Part shown: positions 52,749 through 61,814 of the stretch, in pieces
Numbering within the stretch: the stretch's first letter is position 1
Layout of the letters: the number at the start of each line of letters is the position of its first letter
Assembly: GCF_000418325.1 (NCBI RefSeq)
Contig: NC_021658.1
Location: forward strand, 13,062,501-13,126,500
From: Sorangium cellulosum So0157-2
GTDB taxonomy: Bacteria; Myxococcota_A; Polyangia; Polyangiales; Polyangiaceae
Length of the DNA: 64,000 nt
Direction of reading: 5' to 3'
Translations under genes and position numbers: made by a program
The notes under the pieces: model-generated
Seen by the model: the letters and a program-made list of their open reading frames with translations, nothing else
Told to the model about the DNA's origin: nothing
The model's database searches: none

Positions 52749-55700
52749 CTACGACCGCGCCGTGAGCAGCGGGCGCAGGAACTGCCCCGTGTACGACGCA
52801 GGCACCTTCGCGACGTCCTCCGGCGTCCCCTCGGCGATGACCCGGCCGCCGCCGGCGCCGCCCTCGGGCCCGAGATCGATCACCCAGTCGGCGCACTTGA
52901 TGACGTCGAGGCTGTGCTCGATGACCACCACCGTGTTCCCCCCCTCGACGAGCCGATGGAGCACGCCGAGGAGCTTGCGGATGTCCTCGAAATGCAGCCC
53001 CGTCGTGGGCTCGTCGAGCACGTAGAGCGTGCGCCCCGTCTGGCTCTTGCCGAGCTCGCGGCTCAGCTTCACGCGCTGCGCCTCGCCGCCGCTCATCGTC
53101 GGCGCGCTCTGGCCGATCTTCATGTACCCGAGCCCGACCTCGACCAGCGTGTCGAGCACCCGCCGCAGCGCCACGTGGTGCTCGAAGAGCCGCACGCAGT
53201 CCTCGATGCTGGTGTCCAGGATGTCGGCGATGCTCTTGCCCTTGTACCGCACCGCCAGCGTCTGCGCGCTGTAGCGCTTGCCGGCGCACACCTCGCACGG
53301 GACGTAGACGTCGGCGAGGAAGTGCATCTCCACCTTCACCACGCCGTCGCCGCTGCACGCCTCGCAGCGCCCGCCCTTCACGTTGAAGCTGAACCGCCCG
53401 GGGCCGTAGCCGCGCGCGCGCGACTCCGGCAGCTCGGCGAAGATCTCGCGGATCTGGTCGAACGCCTTCGTGTACGTCCCGGGGTTCGAGCGCGGCGTGC
53501 GGCCGATCGGCTTCTGGTCGATCGCGATCACCTTGTCGAGCGCCTTGAGCCCCTTGATCGCGCGGTGCGCCCCGACCGGCTCGGTGCTGTTGTGGAGCGC
53601 CCGGCCGAGCGCCGGCAGGAGGATGCCGTTCACCAGCGAGCTCTTGCCCGCGCCGCTCACCCCGGTCACCGCGAGCAGCACCCCGAGCGGGAACCGGACA
53701 TCGATGTTCTTCAGGTTGTGCTCGGAAGCGCCGAGGACCTCGAGCCACCCGCGCGGCGCGCGCCGCGCCTCGGGCAGCTCGATGCGCGCGCGCCCCGCGA
53801 GGTACGCGCCCGTCAGGCTCTCCGCGTTGCGCGCGATCTCCTCGGGCGTCCCCGCGGCCATCACCCGCCCGCCGAGGTGCCCCGCCCCGGGGCCGAAATC
53901 CACGACGTAGTCGGCGGCCCGGATCGTCTCCTCGTCGTGCTCCACCACAAGCACCGTGTTGCCCAGATCCCGGAGGCGCCGCAGCGTCTCGATGAGGCGC
54001 TGGTTGTCCCGCTGGTGCAGGCCGATGCTCGGCTCGTCGAGCACGTACATCACCCCCGACAGCTCGCTCCCGAGCTGGCTCGCCAGCCGGATGCGCTGCG
54101 CCTCGCCGCCGCTCAGCGTCGGCCCCGACCGATCGAGCGTCAGGTAGTCGAGGCCCACGTTCAGGAGGAAGCTGAGCCGGCTCGTGATCTCCCGCCGCAC
54201 GCCCTCGGTGATCTTCTGCCGGTTGCCCGGGAGCTCCAGCCGGGCGAAATGGTCGAACGCGTCCTTCACCGTCATGCCGGTGACGTCGGCGATGCTCTTG
54301 TCCGCGACGCGCACCGCGAGCGACTCCGGGCGCATCCGCTTGGAGCCGCAGGCGTCGCACGGCCGCTCGCTCATGAACTTGCGGTAGGCGTCCCGCGCCG
54401 ACTCGGACGACGACTGCTGGAACCTGCGCATCAGGCTCGGGATCACGCCCTCGAACTTCATGCCCCAGGTGCCGTGGGTCTCGGTCCCCTCCTTCCCCCA
54501 CGTCACCGCGATGCGCTTGCCCGAGAGGCCATAGAGCACCGTCTCCTGCTTCTTCGCGCCGAGCTTGCGCCAGGGCACGTCGAGGTCGACGGCGCACGCC
54601 TTGGCCACGGCGTCGATGATGCGGAACGTCCAGCCCTCGCCGCGCGCCATGGCCGACGCCCAGGGGGCGATCGCGCCCTCCCGGATCGACAGCGAAGGGT
54701 CCGGGATCACGAGGGCCGGGTCGATCTCCAGGCGGGTGCCGAGGCCGTTGCAGGCGCCGCACATGCCGAGCGGGCTGTTGAACGAGAAGCTCTGCGGCGA
54801 GAGCTCGGGGAAGCTCTGGCCGCAGCAGGAGCGCGCGGCGCTGAACAGCAGCGGGGCGTCCGGGCGCCGCCGCCGCGCGGCCGGCCCCTCGTCGGCCTGG
54901 ACCTCGACCCGGAGCTCGCCGCGCCCCTCCTGCAGCGCGAGCTCGACCCCCTCGGTGATGCGCTGGCGCTCCTCCGCCCGCACGGCCAGCCGGTCGACCA
55001 CGAGCGCGATGGTGTGCTTGAGCTTCTTGTCGAGCCGCGGCACCTCGTCGAGCCGGTGCTGCGCCCCGTCGATCTCGACGCGCACGAAGCCGCGGCCGCG
55101 GAGCTCCTCGAAGAGGTCCTTGAACTCCCCCTTCCGGTGCGTCACGAGCGGCGCGAGCAGCACGAACTTCGTGCCCTCCGGCATCGCGAGGAGCTCTTCG
55201 ACGATCTGCTCCGAGCTCTGCGCCTTCACCGGCTTGCCGCAGAGGTGACAGTGCTGCTCGCCGGCGCGCGCGTAGAGGACGCGCAGGTAATCGTAGACCT
55301 CGGTGATCGTGCCGACCGTGGAGCGCGGGTTGCTCGACGCGCTCTTCTGCTCGATGGCAATCGTCGGCGACAGGCCGCGCAGGTGCTCGACCTGCGGGCG
55401 ATCGAGCTGACCCAGGAACTGGCGGGCATACGAGCTCAGCGTCTCGACGTAACGCCGCTGCCCCTCGGCGTAGAGGGTGTCGAACGCCAGGCTCGATTTG
55501 CCCGAGCCGCTCACCCCCGTGAACACCACGAGCTTGCGCTTCGGCACCTCCAGCCGGTCGATGCGGAGGTTGTGCTCCCGCGAGCCGAGCACCTCGATGA
55601 AATCCGGCTCGCGCGCGGCGTCGAGGAGCTTGAGCGCCGGCCGCGGCTCGGCCTGCGCGAGCCCCGGCGCGGGCGGCTCGGCGCGCGGCGCGGCCTTTGC

Positions 55701-55790
55701 GCCGCCGTTGCCGGACCTGGCCAGCGCCCCGCCCCGGGGGGTGGATGCGATGGTCTGCGACTGTGTGGATCCGTTCGTTCGCGCGGACAT
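52749..55790 (-). CDS. uvrA: Excinuclease ABC subunit UvrA
   Basis: A 1013-residue UvrA. Walker A of the first ATPase is GVSGSGKSS (about residue 90) and of the second GVSGAGKSS. The signatures LSGGEAQRIRLA and MSGGEAQRVKLS and Walker B VLDEPSIGLH and VLDEPTTGLH are complete. The C-terminal zinc module GGRCEACSGDGVVKVEMHFL...VYVPCEVCAGKRY is intact. The module before FSFNSPLGMCGACNGLG reads ARSCCGQSF, so the usual C-x2-C is C-C with the first Cys replaced by Arg. It recognises bulky DNA lesions in nucleotide-excision repair. Start: ATG at 55790 with GGTGGGC upstream; an earlier ATG at 55808 is less likely. The first about 60 residues are an unusual Ala/Pro/Gly-rich extension. Confidence 0.95.
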   Translation of the reverse strand: MSARTNGSTQSQTIASTPRGGALARSGNGGAKAAPRAEPPAPGLAQAEPRPALKLLDAAREPDFIEVLGSREHNLRIDRLEVPKRKLVVFTGVSGSGKSSLAFDTLYAEGQRRYVETLSSYARQFLGQLDRPQVEHLRGLSPTIAIEQKSASSNPRSTVGTITEVYDYLRVLYARAGEQHCHLCGKPVKAQSSEQIVEELLAMPEGTKFVLLAPLVTHRKGEFKDLFEELRGRGFVRVEIDGAQHRLDEVPRLDKKLKHTIALVVDRLAVRAEERQRITEGVELALQEGRGELRVEVQADEGPAARRRRPDAPLLFSAARSCCGQSFPELSPQSFSFNSPLGMCGACNGLGTRLEIDPALVIPDPSLSIREGAIAPWASAMARGEGWTFRIIDAVAKACAVDLDVPWRKLGAKKQETVLYGLSGKRIAVTWGKEGTETHGTWGMKFEGVIPSLMRRFQQSSSESARDAYRKFMSERPCDACGSKRMRPESLAVRVADKSIADVTGMTVKDAFDHFARLELPGNRQKITEGVRREITSRLSFLLNVGLDYLTLDRSGPTLSGGEAQRIRLASQLGSELSGVMYVLDEPSIGLHQRDNQRLIETLRRLRDLGNTVLVVEHDEETIRAADYVVDFGPGAGHLGGRVMAAGTPEEIARNAESLTGAYLAGRARIELPEARRAPRGWLEVLGASEHNLKNIDVRFPLGVLLAVTGVSGAGKSSLVNGILLPALGRALHNSTEPVGAHRAIKGLKALDKVIAIDQKPIGRTPRSNPGTYTKAFDQIREIFAELPESRARGYGPGRFSFNVKGGRCEACSGDGVVKVEMHFLADVYVPCEVCAGKRYSAQTLAVRYKGKSIADILDTSIEDCVRLFEHHVALRRVLDTLVEVGLGYMKIGQSAPTMSGGEAQRVKLSRELGKSQTGRTLYVLDEPTTGLHFEDIRKLLGVLHRLVEGGNTVVVIEHSLDVIKCADWVIDLGPEGGAGGGRVIAEGTPEDVAKVPASYTGQFLRPLLTARS

Positions 55791-55906
55791 TGGATTGCCC
55801 ACCGCCATTAACACGGTGACGCGCTGTCCGGCACTCGATGTTCTATGGAAAAGCGGACAAGGAGCGCGCAATGCGCGCTGCGCCACATGGCAGGGAGGCG
55901 CGCAGC

Positions 55907-56725
55907 TCAGCGCCTGGCCGGGCCGCCTGGAGCGGCGCGCCAGCGCACGACAACGCAGGTGACGTTATCGGGGCCGCCGTTCTCATTGGCGCGCTTGACG
56001 AGCCGCATGGTGATCTCGGCGAGGTCGACGCGCTCCCCCAAAATACTTGCGATATCTTGCGCCGGCACCACGCCCGACAGGCCGTCCGAGCAGAGCAGCA
56101 GGACGTCGCCGCTCTCGACGGCGTCGATGCGCGTCTCCACCTCGACCGCCTCGTCGGTGCCGAGCGCGCGGGTGATCACGTGCTGGAGCGGGAACGAGCT
56201 GGCCTGCTCGGGGAGGAGGTGGCCGAGCCGGATGCACTCGTTGACCAGCGAGTGGTCCCGGGTGAGCTGCTCGAGGCGGTGATCGCGGAGGCGGTATACG
56301 CGGCTGTCGCCGACGTGCGCGATGGCGATGAAGCCGTCGCGCGCGAGCGCGGCGGCGAAGGTGGTGCCCATGCCGCGCTTCTCCCGGTCGCGCCGCGCCG
56401 CGGAGAAGATGCGGCCGTTCGCGAGCTGGATGCCCGCGACGAGCAGCGGGAGCCCCTGATCGACGTAGCGGGCATCGGAGCCCCGCGTCGTGGGCGGCCC
56501 CACGCTGACCGCGACAGGCCAGGTGGAGTCCGGATCGTCGAAGAAATCGCGCACGGTGTCGATCGCCATCCGCGAGGCGACCTCCCCGGCGGCGCGCCCC
56601 CCCATGCCGTCGGCCACGAGGAACAGCCCCCGCGGCTCGAGGATCGCGAAGCTGTCCTCGTTCGTGTCCCGGACCATGCCAGGATGGGTGATCCCGGCGG
56701 CTTCAAAAACGAGGCGACGCTGCAC
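55907..56725 (-). CDS. PP2C family Ser/Thr protein phosphatase
   Basis: A 272-residue PPM phosphatase. Metal-binding motifs are complete: MVRDTNEDSF (about residue 20), LFLVADGMGG (about 38), HVGDSRVYR, LLLCSDGLSG and GPDNVTCVVV. It dephosphorylates Ser/Thr phosphoproteins using two Mn2+/Mg2+, and would oppose the many Hanks-type kinases of myxobacteria. There is no TM segment and no kinase in this window. The FHA protein at 22603 could be a partner only by analogy. Start: GTG at 56725 with GGAGGGGAG six bases upstream, preferred over an earlier in-frame start. Confidence 0.92.
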   Translation of the reverse strand: MQRRLVFEAAGITHPGMVRDTNEDSFAILEPRGLFLVADGMGGRAAGEVASRMAIDTVRDFFDDPDSTWPVAVSVGPPTTRGSDARYVDQGLPLLVAGIQLANGRIFSAARRDREKRGMGTTFAAALARDGFIAIAHVGDSRVYRLRDHRLEQLTRDHSLVNECIRLGHLLPEQASSFPLQHVITRALGTDEAVEVETRIDAVESGDVLLLCSDGLSGVVPAQDIASILGERVDLAEITMRLVKRANENGGPDNVTCVVVRWRAAPGGPARR

Positions 56726-57114
56726 GGCGCTCCCCTCCGGCGCGCTCGCAGGCGCGCCTTGCCGAACTGCCGAACGACGGGCGCGCATCCTCCGTCATCC
56801 GCGCCCTTCCGGCGCCTGGATCGAACCGATCGCGCGACACAGAACGCATCGTCTGCTCATGTAGCTGCCCGCTTCAACTGCTTCGAGCGAGCCTACGCGG
56901 CAAGGATCGGTCGCGTCCACCAGATCGGGCCTCGGGCGGCGCCCGCCCGCGGCTGTCCGCGCGGGGGTCGGCGGCGCGTCGCGCGGCGCGCGTCGGCGTT
57001 CCGTTTCCAACGTCTGGCGCTGCCGCGGCGCGGCTGCCGCGGGGCGGGCAGCGCCGGGCCGGCGGGCTGCCGGGCCGAGCGGGGCGTGCTGCCTGCCCGC
57101 GCGCGGCGGGCGCG
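56726..57114. other. Spacer with GC hairpin
   Basis: 389 bases between the PP2C start and the lipoprotein stop. A GGCGCTGC/GCAGCGCC stem (57016-57023 with 57048-57055) about 60 bases beyond the lipoprotein gene could end its transcript; there is no T-tract. No gene is visible. Confidence 0.4.
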
Positions 57115-57558
57115 TCACGGGACCGCGAGCCGCTCGGCGCCGCCGCCGGAGCACGCGCTGAGCGCGAAGCCGAACCGGTCCTCGCTGCCCTCCTGCATGA
57201 TGCGCTCGAGGTTGCGGCAGGTGTGGCGGAAGACGCCCTGGAGGGCGTAGCGATCCTTGCTGTCCACGACGACCACGACGCCGGTGAGCGTGACCTCGAG
57301 GCGGTAGGTGACGGGGTCGCCTTCGATGGTGTACCGCGTGGTCGTGAACTCGGACGGCTCGCGGGTCTTGTACGCTTGCCAGATGCACTCGCGCGCCGCG
57401 CCGTTGTAGCCGTTGCCGTGCTTGACGACCTCGGTGCCGCACTGCTTGAGCGGCGGCGTCGCCGGCCCGCTCGGCGCCTTTTCGGGCGCGGAGGAGCAGG
57501 AGGCGGCGAGCAAGGACAGCGCGAGGGCGGCGAGCAGTCGGCCTGGCGAGCGGGGCAT
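57115..57558 (-). CDS. Small lipoprotein
   Basis: A 147-residue exported protein with lipobox LLAASCSS (lipid cysteine about residue 21). The mature part has paired cysteines (QCGTEVV; ARECIWQAY; RHTCRNLERI; SACSG) suggesting disulphides, and strand-rich sequence TRYTIEGDPVTYRLEVTLTG. I cannot name a family; DUF4362/YtoQ-like resemblance is weak. Start: ATG at 57558. It lies 13 bases before the DUF2894-like gene end on the same strand, so the two may be co-transcribed. Confidence 0.72.
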   Translation of the reverse strand: MPRSPGRLLAALALSLLAASCSSAPEKAPSGPATPPLKQCGTEVVKHGNGYNGAARECIWQAYKTREPSEFTTTRYTIEGDPVTYRLEVTLTGVVVVVDSKDRYALQGVFRHTCRNLERIMQEGSEDRFGFALSACSGGGAERLAVP

Positions 57559-57571
57559 GGCGACTCCTTAC

Positions 57572-58714
57572 CTAACGCGATCCGCGAAAAAGGGATTCTT
57601 TTTTTCGGACGGACCGGCCGGACCCGCGGCGCGGGGCGGGGTCGCCGGCGGTCCGCGGGGCGGCCTTCTTTCGGGCGGGCTTGGTGGGCTTGGCGGGCTG
57701 CGGCTCGAGCGCGGCGGAGAGGGCGCCGAGGTCCTGGAGGCTGGCCACGAGCGCGCGCAGGTAGTGCGCGGAGAGGCGCTCGGCGGCGCAGAGCGCGCGG
57801 GCGGCGAGCACCTGGGCGTTGTAGGGGCCGGCGTCCTCGGGCACGTTGTCGGCGGCGCGGGCGACGGCGAGCGTCGCGCGGGCGCTCACCAGCGACTCGT
57901 GGAACAGCGCCGTGGAGAGGGCGTTGCTGAGCGCCTGGGCTTGCCGCTTCACCCGGCGCTCGACGACATCGCCGTCGCACGGGAGCTCGGCGAGATCGCG
58001 CGCGAGCGGCTCGGGCAGGCGCACGTCGCGCGCGGCGATCTCGCCGCGGAGGCGCGCGAGCGAGGGCACGGCGGTCGTCTGCCGCTCGGCGGCGAGCGCG
58101 CGCAGGCGGCGGCGCGCGGCCCTGGCGACGGCGGGGAGGTCGCCGAGCGAGAGCGCCGCGGCGAGCGCGCCGTCGTCGGGGATGCCGGCGTCGGCGAGGG
58201 CGCGGAGCTGGGCCTCGGCGTCGGCGCGGGCGCGGTGGAAGGCGGCCTCGAAGGCGGTGAGCCGCGCCGAGGCGCGGGCGGCGAGGCGCGCGCGGGCGGC
58301 GCCGTCGAGGGCGCGGGCGCGCTCGAGGAGCGCCTCGATGAAGCGGTAGCCGGCTGGATCGAAGCGGGGGGCGCCGGCGGCGCGGAGGGCGGCGAGGCGC
58401 GCGGCGGCGGAGGGCGACCCGGGTTGAGCCGCCGCAGCCGACTGGGGTTGAGCCGCCGCCGCCGACTGGGGTTGAGCCGCCGCCGCCGACTGGGGTTGAG
58501 CCGCCGCCGCCGACCCGGGTTGAGCCGCCGCCGACCGGGGTTGAGCCGCCGCGGCTGCCAACTCGGGTTGCGGTGGACGTGGTTGCGGTTGGCGGCGGCG
58601 CCCCGACCGAGGTTGAGGCTCACACCCGTCGATCGACCGGGGTTGCGATTGATGACGCCGCTCGCGGTCCTCGGACTCCACCACCGCCGGAGAAAAATCC
58701 GACGTGGACGCCAT
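57572..58714 (-). CDS. DUF2894-like protein with repetitive N-terminal region
   Basis: A 380-residue protein. Residues 27-100 are low-complexity, built from the octapeptide QPQSAAAA and variants (QPRS, QPGS). From about residue 105 a helical domain follows (RFDPAGYRFIEALLERARAL... RARLAARASARLTAFEAAFHRARA) whose features fit the DUF2894 family; the identification rests also on position beside OmpA/DUF802/DUF3348 genes. A long helical segment and a Lys/Arg-rich tail close the protein. It overlaps the OmpA-like gene by one base. Likely cytosolic; function unknown but a part of the same complex is plausible. Confidence 0.68.
   Translation of the reverse strand: MASTSDFSPAVVESEDRERRHQSQPRSIDGCEPQPRSGRRRQPQPRPPQPELAAAAAQPRSAAAQPGSAAAAQPQSAAAAQPQSAAAAQPQSAAAAQPGSPSAAARLAALRAAGAPRFDPAGYRFIEALLERARALDGAARARLAARASARLTAFEAAFHRARADAEAQLRALADAGIPDDGALAAALSLGDLPAVARAARRRLRALAAERQTTAVPSLARLRGEIAARDVRLPEPLARDLAELPCDGDVVERRVKRQAQALSNALSTALFHESLVSARATLAVARAADNVPEDAGPYNAQVLAARALCAAERLSAHYLRALVASLQDLGALSAALEPQPAKPTKPARKKAAPRTAGDPAPRRGSGRSVRKKESLFRGSR
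58416..58647. repeat. Coding 24-base repeats, kin of the 36-kb intergenic repeat
   Basis: About ten copies of GAC(C/T)(C/G)GGGTTGAGCC-type units, the best with a 24-base period (GACTGGGGTTGAGCCGCCGC). They encode QP(Q/G/R)SAAAA on the minus strand in the DUF2894-like gene. Reverse complementing the unit gives CTCAACCCGGGTC, the core of the repeats at 36186-36445. Confidence 0.75.
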
Positions 58715-59352
58715 CAGGGCGCGCTCCGCCGTGGAATCGGCGAGATCTCCACGCGACGGTTCTTCGCCCGGTTCTCGCTTGTATCGTTGGGCGCCACCGG
58801 GTGCCGCTCGCCGAAGCCGGCCGCGAACAGCGCCGTGTCGGGAACGCCCGCCGCGGCGAGCGCACGCGTCACCGTGAGCGCGCGCTGCGCCGAGAGCTCC
58901 CAGTTGTCGGCATAGCCGCGGGACGAGCTCGTGAGCGGCCGGTCATCCGTGAAGCCGCTCACCATGATCAGCTCGTCATGGTGCTCGAGGTACGCCTTCA
59001 ACGGATCGGCCAGAGCGCGGAGCAGCGCGATCCCCTCCGGCTGAAGCTCGGCCGAGTTGAGCTCGAACAGGATGCTCCCGCGGATCCCGATGCGCCCCTC
59101 CGTCAGCGTGATCCTCCCCTCGGCGAGCGGTCCGGCCAGCGCGCGCTCGAGCGCCTCCAGGCGCGCGCGCTCCGCTGCGCGGGTGGCGCGCTCGGCGGCG
59201 AGATCGCGGGTCAGGTCGACCTGGAACGAGATCGCCCACACGAAAAAGAGCACGAACAGGCCGAAGAGGCAGGCCATGAGGTCGCCGAAGACCGGCCACA
59301 CCGCGGCCTGCTCGGGCGCCTCGTCCTCGGCCGGCATCAGGGACATGGCCAT
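58714..59352 (-). CDS. MotB/OmpA-like protein (ZorB-like stator subunit)
   Basis: A 212-residue membrane protein: one N-terminal TM helix with a polar aspartate (VFGDLMACLFGLFVLFFVW, Asp about residue 24, where MotB keeps its proton-site Asp), then a short linker, then an OmpA peptidoglycan-binding domain (GFTDDRPLTSSSRGYADNWEL and RAKNRRVEI are its core). MotB proteins have this layout, with the domain gripping peptidoglycan. Its partner should be the DUF802 protein (MotA-like). Start: ATG at 59352, alternative at 59346. Overlaps the DUF2894-like gene by one base. Confidence 0.82.
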   Translation of the reverse strand: MAMSLMPAEDEAPEQAAVWPVFGDLMACLFGLFVLFFVWAISFQVDLTRDLAAERATRAAERARLEALERALAGPLAEGRITLTEGRIGIRGSILFELNSAELQPEGIALLRALADPLKAYLEHHDELIMVSGFTDDRPLTSSSRGYADNWELSAQRALTVTRALAAAGVPDTALFAAGFGERHPVAPNDTSENRAKNRRVEISPIPRRSAP

Positions 59353-59473
59353 GGCCGAGCTCTCCTCGCGACGGGCGCCGCCGATACCGGCGGCGCGCCC
59401 TCGCGGCGCTCCATGAAGCAGACGACCTCGGGGCGCGAGGTGCCGGGCGCCGACGGAGGCGAGGAGCGGCGCA

Positions 59474-60628
59474 TCAGCTCGTCCTGCTCCTCAGCGCCCG
59501 CAGCTCCGAGAACAGCTCGCGCTGAAACTGCAGCGAGTGGTCGAAGACCTCGCGGGTCTGGTCGAGGTAGGCGCCGAGGAGGTCCGTCGCCTCCCCGTGC
59601 TCACGGCGCTCGATCGCGTCCTCGATCGCGCCGAGGTTGTTCAGCCATCGATCGCTGGCGTCGCGGTAACGGTCGACCGCGATGGTGAACATCTCGGCCA
59701 CCGCCGTCATCTCGGCGCCGCCGGCGCGCACGAGCTCCGATGCCTCGCGCACCACCGCCGCGGTCGCCTCGAGGCTCTCGCCGAGCCCGCGGGCATGGGC
59801 GCTGAGCCGCTCGGCCAGCCCGTCGGCCGCCTCCCGCCGCGCCCCCTCCAGCCGCTCCTCGAACGACAGCAGCCGCGCCGCCTGCTCCTCCAGCAGCGCC
59901 CGCGCCGCCTCCCCCAGCGCCGCCACCCGCGCCTCCGCCCGCTCCTCCCGCTCCGCCGCGCTCCGCTCCGCCGCCTCCGCAAGCGCCGCCACCCGCCCCG
60001 CCTGCTCCCGCGCGCTGCCCGCCATCGCCGCCGTCGCCTCCGACAGCTTCTCCAGCAGCGCGTCCAGCCGACCGTCCCGCGCCGCGTCCGCCTCCGCCCG
60101 CGCCGACAGCCGCTCCGACGCCTCCGCGATCAGCCGCGCCGCAGCCTCCGGCGCCGCCTGCGCCGCTCGCGCTGCCTCCGTCAGCGGGCCCGACAGCGCC
60201 TCCCCCAGCGCCGTCAGGTGCGCCGCACGCGCAGCGTCCTGCTCCGCCTGCCGCGCCGCAGCCTCCGCCGCACGCGCCGCCTGCTCACGCTCCAGCCGCT
60301 CGATCGCCTCCCCCACCACCCCGGCCAGCCGCTCCGCCTGACCTTCCAGCCGCGCCGACGACTCGGCGTCCGCCTCTCGCCGCGCGCGCGACGCCGCTCG
60401 CGCTGCCTCCGTCAGCGGGCCCGACAGCGCCTCCCCCAGCGCCGTCAGGTGCGCCGCACGCGCAGCGTCCTGCTCCGCCTGCCGCGCCGCACGCGCCGCG
60501 TCCTGCTCCGCCTGCCGCGCCGCCGCCTCCGCCGCGCGCGCCGCCTGCTCACGCTCCAGCCGCTCGATCGCCTCCCCCACCACCCCGGCCAGCCGCTCCG
60601 CCTGACCTTCCAGCCGCGCCGACGACTC
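59474..60628 (-). pseudogene. DUF802-like protein, C-terminal (coiled-coil) fragment
   Basis: About 384 residues of long heptad-like helix (AARQAEQDAARAARQAEQ, EEQAARLLSFEERLEGARRE) ending in a conserved tail SLQFQRELFSELRALRS. The internal repeats are described separately. It begins at 60628 where the reading frame meets foreign sequence; the N-terminal half is at 61815-62616 on the same strand. Both halves together (about 650 residues) have the length of DUF802 proteins. GTG codons near 60583 could in principle start a shorter cytoplasmic protein. As it stands it lacks its membrane part. Confidence 0.75.
60161..60628. repeat. Direct duplication within the DUF802 coiled coil
   Basis: Segment 60161-60364 (204 bases) is repeated nearly identically at 60392-60628; the second copy has 33 extra bases (CGCACGCGCC... 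repeated unit). The copies encode the coiled-coil heptads. The second copy ends exactly at the junction with the inserted sequence, GACGACTC, while the first continues GGCGTCC. Confidence 0.8.
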
Positions 60629-60645
60629 AGGAGCCCCGGCCCTTG

Positions 60646-61814
60646 ATGTCCTTGAGGCCCCCTCGGGCGTGGGGGATCCCCCGCGCCCCCGGCGCCCGGC
60701 GCGCTGCCAAGGCGGCCCCCGCCCGGGCGAGGGCGCCCCGCGTCCGGCTCGGGGCGGCGCTCCTCGTCGCCGCCCTCGCGGCGCTCGGCCCCGTCCTCGA
60801 GGGGTCGCTCGGCAGCGGGCTCGGGTGGACCATCGGCATCGTGTTCCTGACGCTCGTCCCGTCGCTCGCCCGCGCCGGCGGCCCCCGCTTTCATCCGCTC
60901 GATCCGGAGACGTACGTGCCGGCCACGTACTTCCTCAGCGTCGCTTACACGCCCGTCCTGCGCCTGCTGATGTCCAGCAGCCTGCATCTGTCGGGCCGCG
61001 ACGAGGCGGCGATGGAGGTGGCCTACGTCGGCGCGGCCGGGTGCGCGATCGTGTGCACCGCCCTGAGCCGGCCCCCCGAGGCGCCGAACGTGGAGCGCCT
61101 GGTGCCGGTGCACAGACCGAAGGCGATCCTGGACCAGGACTGGGGGAACTTGGTGGTCGGGCTGCTCGGGCTCGGGCTCGTGTTCGCGTGGATCGCCTCG
61201 ATCGGCGTGAGGCGGTTCTTCACGCTGAGCTACGCAGACACCTACCTCGAAGGGTTCGGCAAGGGCATCCTGATCTCGGGCTGGTACCTGATCCAGCTCG
61301 CGGCCGTTTACTTCTTTCTCCGGTACGCGTCGCTCCGCAAGGCCCGCCTGCGGGCCCCCATGCTGGTGTCCGTCGCCGGGGCGTCGTTCCTGATGAGCTT
61401 CCTGCTCTACACGGTCACAGGGCGGCGCGGTGCGCTGATCTTTGCCGTCGCCTCCGTCGGGCTCGCGCTGCACGCCTACGGGATGCAGATCCGCCGCCTG
61501 TGGCTGGCCCTCGGCGTGGTGTGCGCCGTCTTCTACGGCATCGCCATCGACGGCTTCCGCTTCAAGCAGGGCAGCGGGCTCGACGCGCAGATCGAGTCGG
61601 CGGCCGCGCGCATCGATCAGACCGAGAACGTGCTGGAGATCGGCGAGCTCCAGCGCATCTACGAGAACCTCGCCAGCATCGTGAACGAGAAGCCTCCCCT
61701 CGTGGAATACCCGGGCGAGAGCTGGGTCAACGCCGTCCTCATCCTTGTTCCCAGCCCGGTCTGGCCCGACCGGCCGCTCGCCCTGTCGCAGCGCTATGTC
61801 CTGTGGAAGGATCC
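60646..61814 (+). pseudogene. Truncated O-antigen/oligosaccharide polymerase (Wzy-like) gene
   Basis: About 390 residues of a multi-pass membrane protein (LGAALLVAALAALGPVLEGS, YFLSVAYTPVLRLL, LVVGLLGLGLVFAWIASIG, YLIQLAAVYFFLRYA). It matches the Wzy-type oligosaccharide-repeat-unit polymerases in its TM pattern and conserved elements such as TGRRGALIFAVASVGLAL and IDGFRFKQGSGLDAQIESAA. It ends abruptly near LSQRYVLWKDP, where the family continues with about 60-100 further residues. The frame then runs on in antisense of DUF802 DNA. ATG at 60646 has AGGAG 12 bases upstream, immediately at the junction. No other polysaccharide genes flank it. Boundaries are uncertain by about 20 bases. Confidence 0.72.

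Noticed and set aside
52914..55811. A 965-codon frame antisense to uvrA
   Set aside because: Antisense shadow typical of GC-rich DNA; UvrA is clearly the real gene.
58416..58647. CRISPR array
   Set aside because: Repeats are in frame and coding with no unique spacers.
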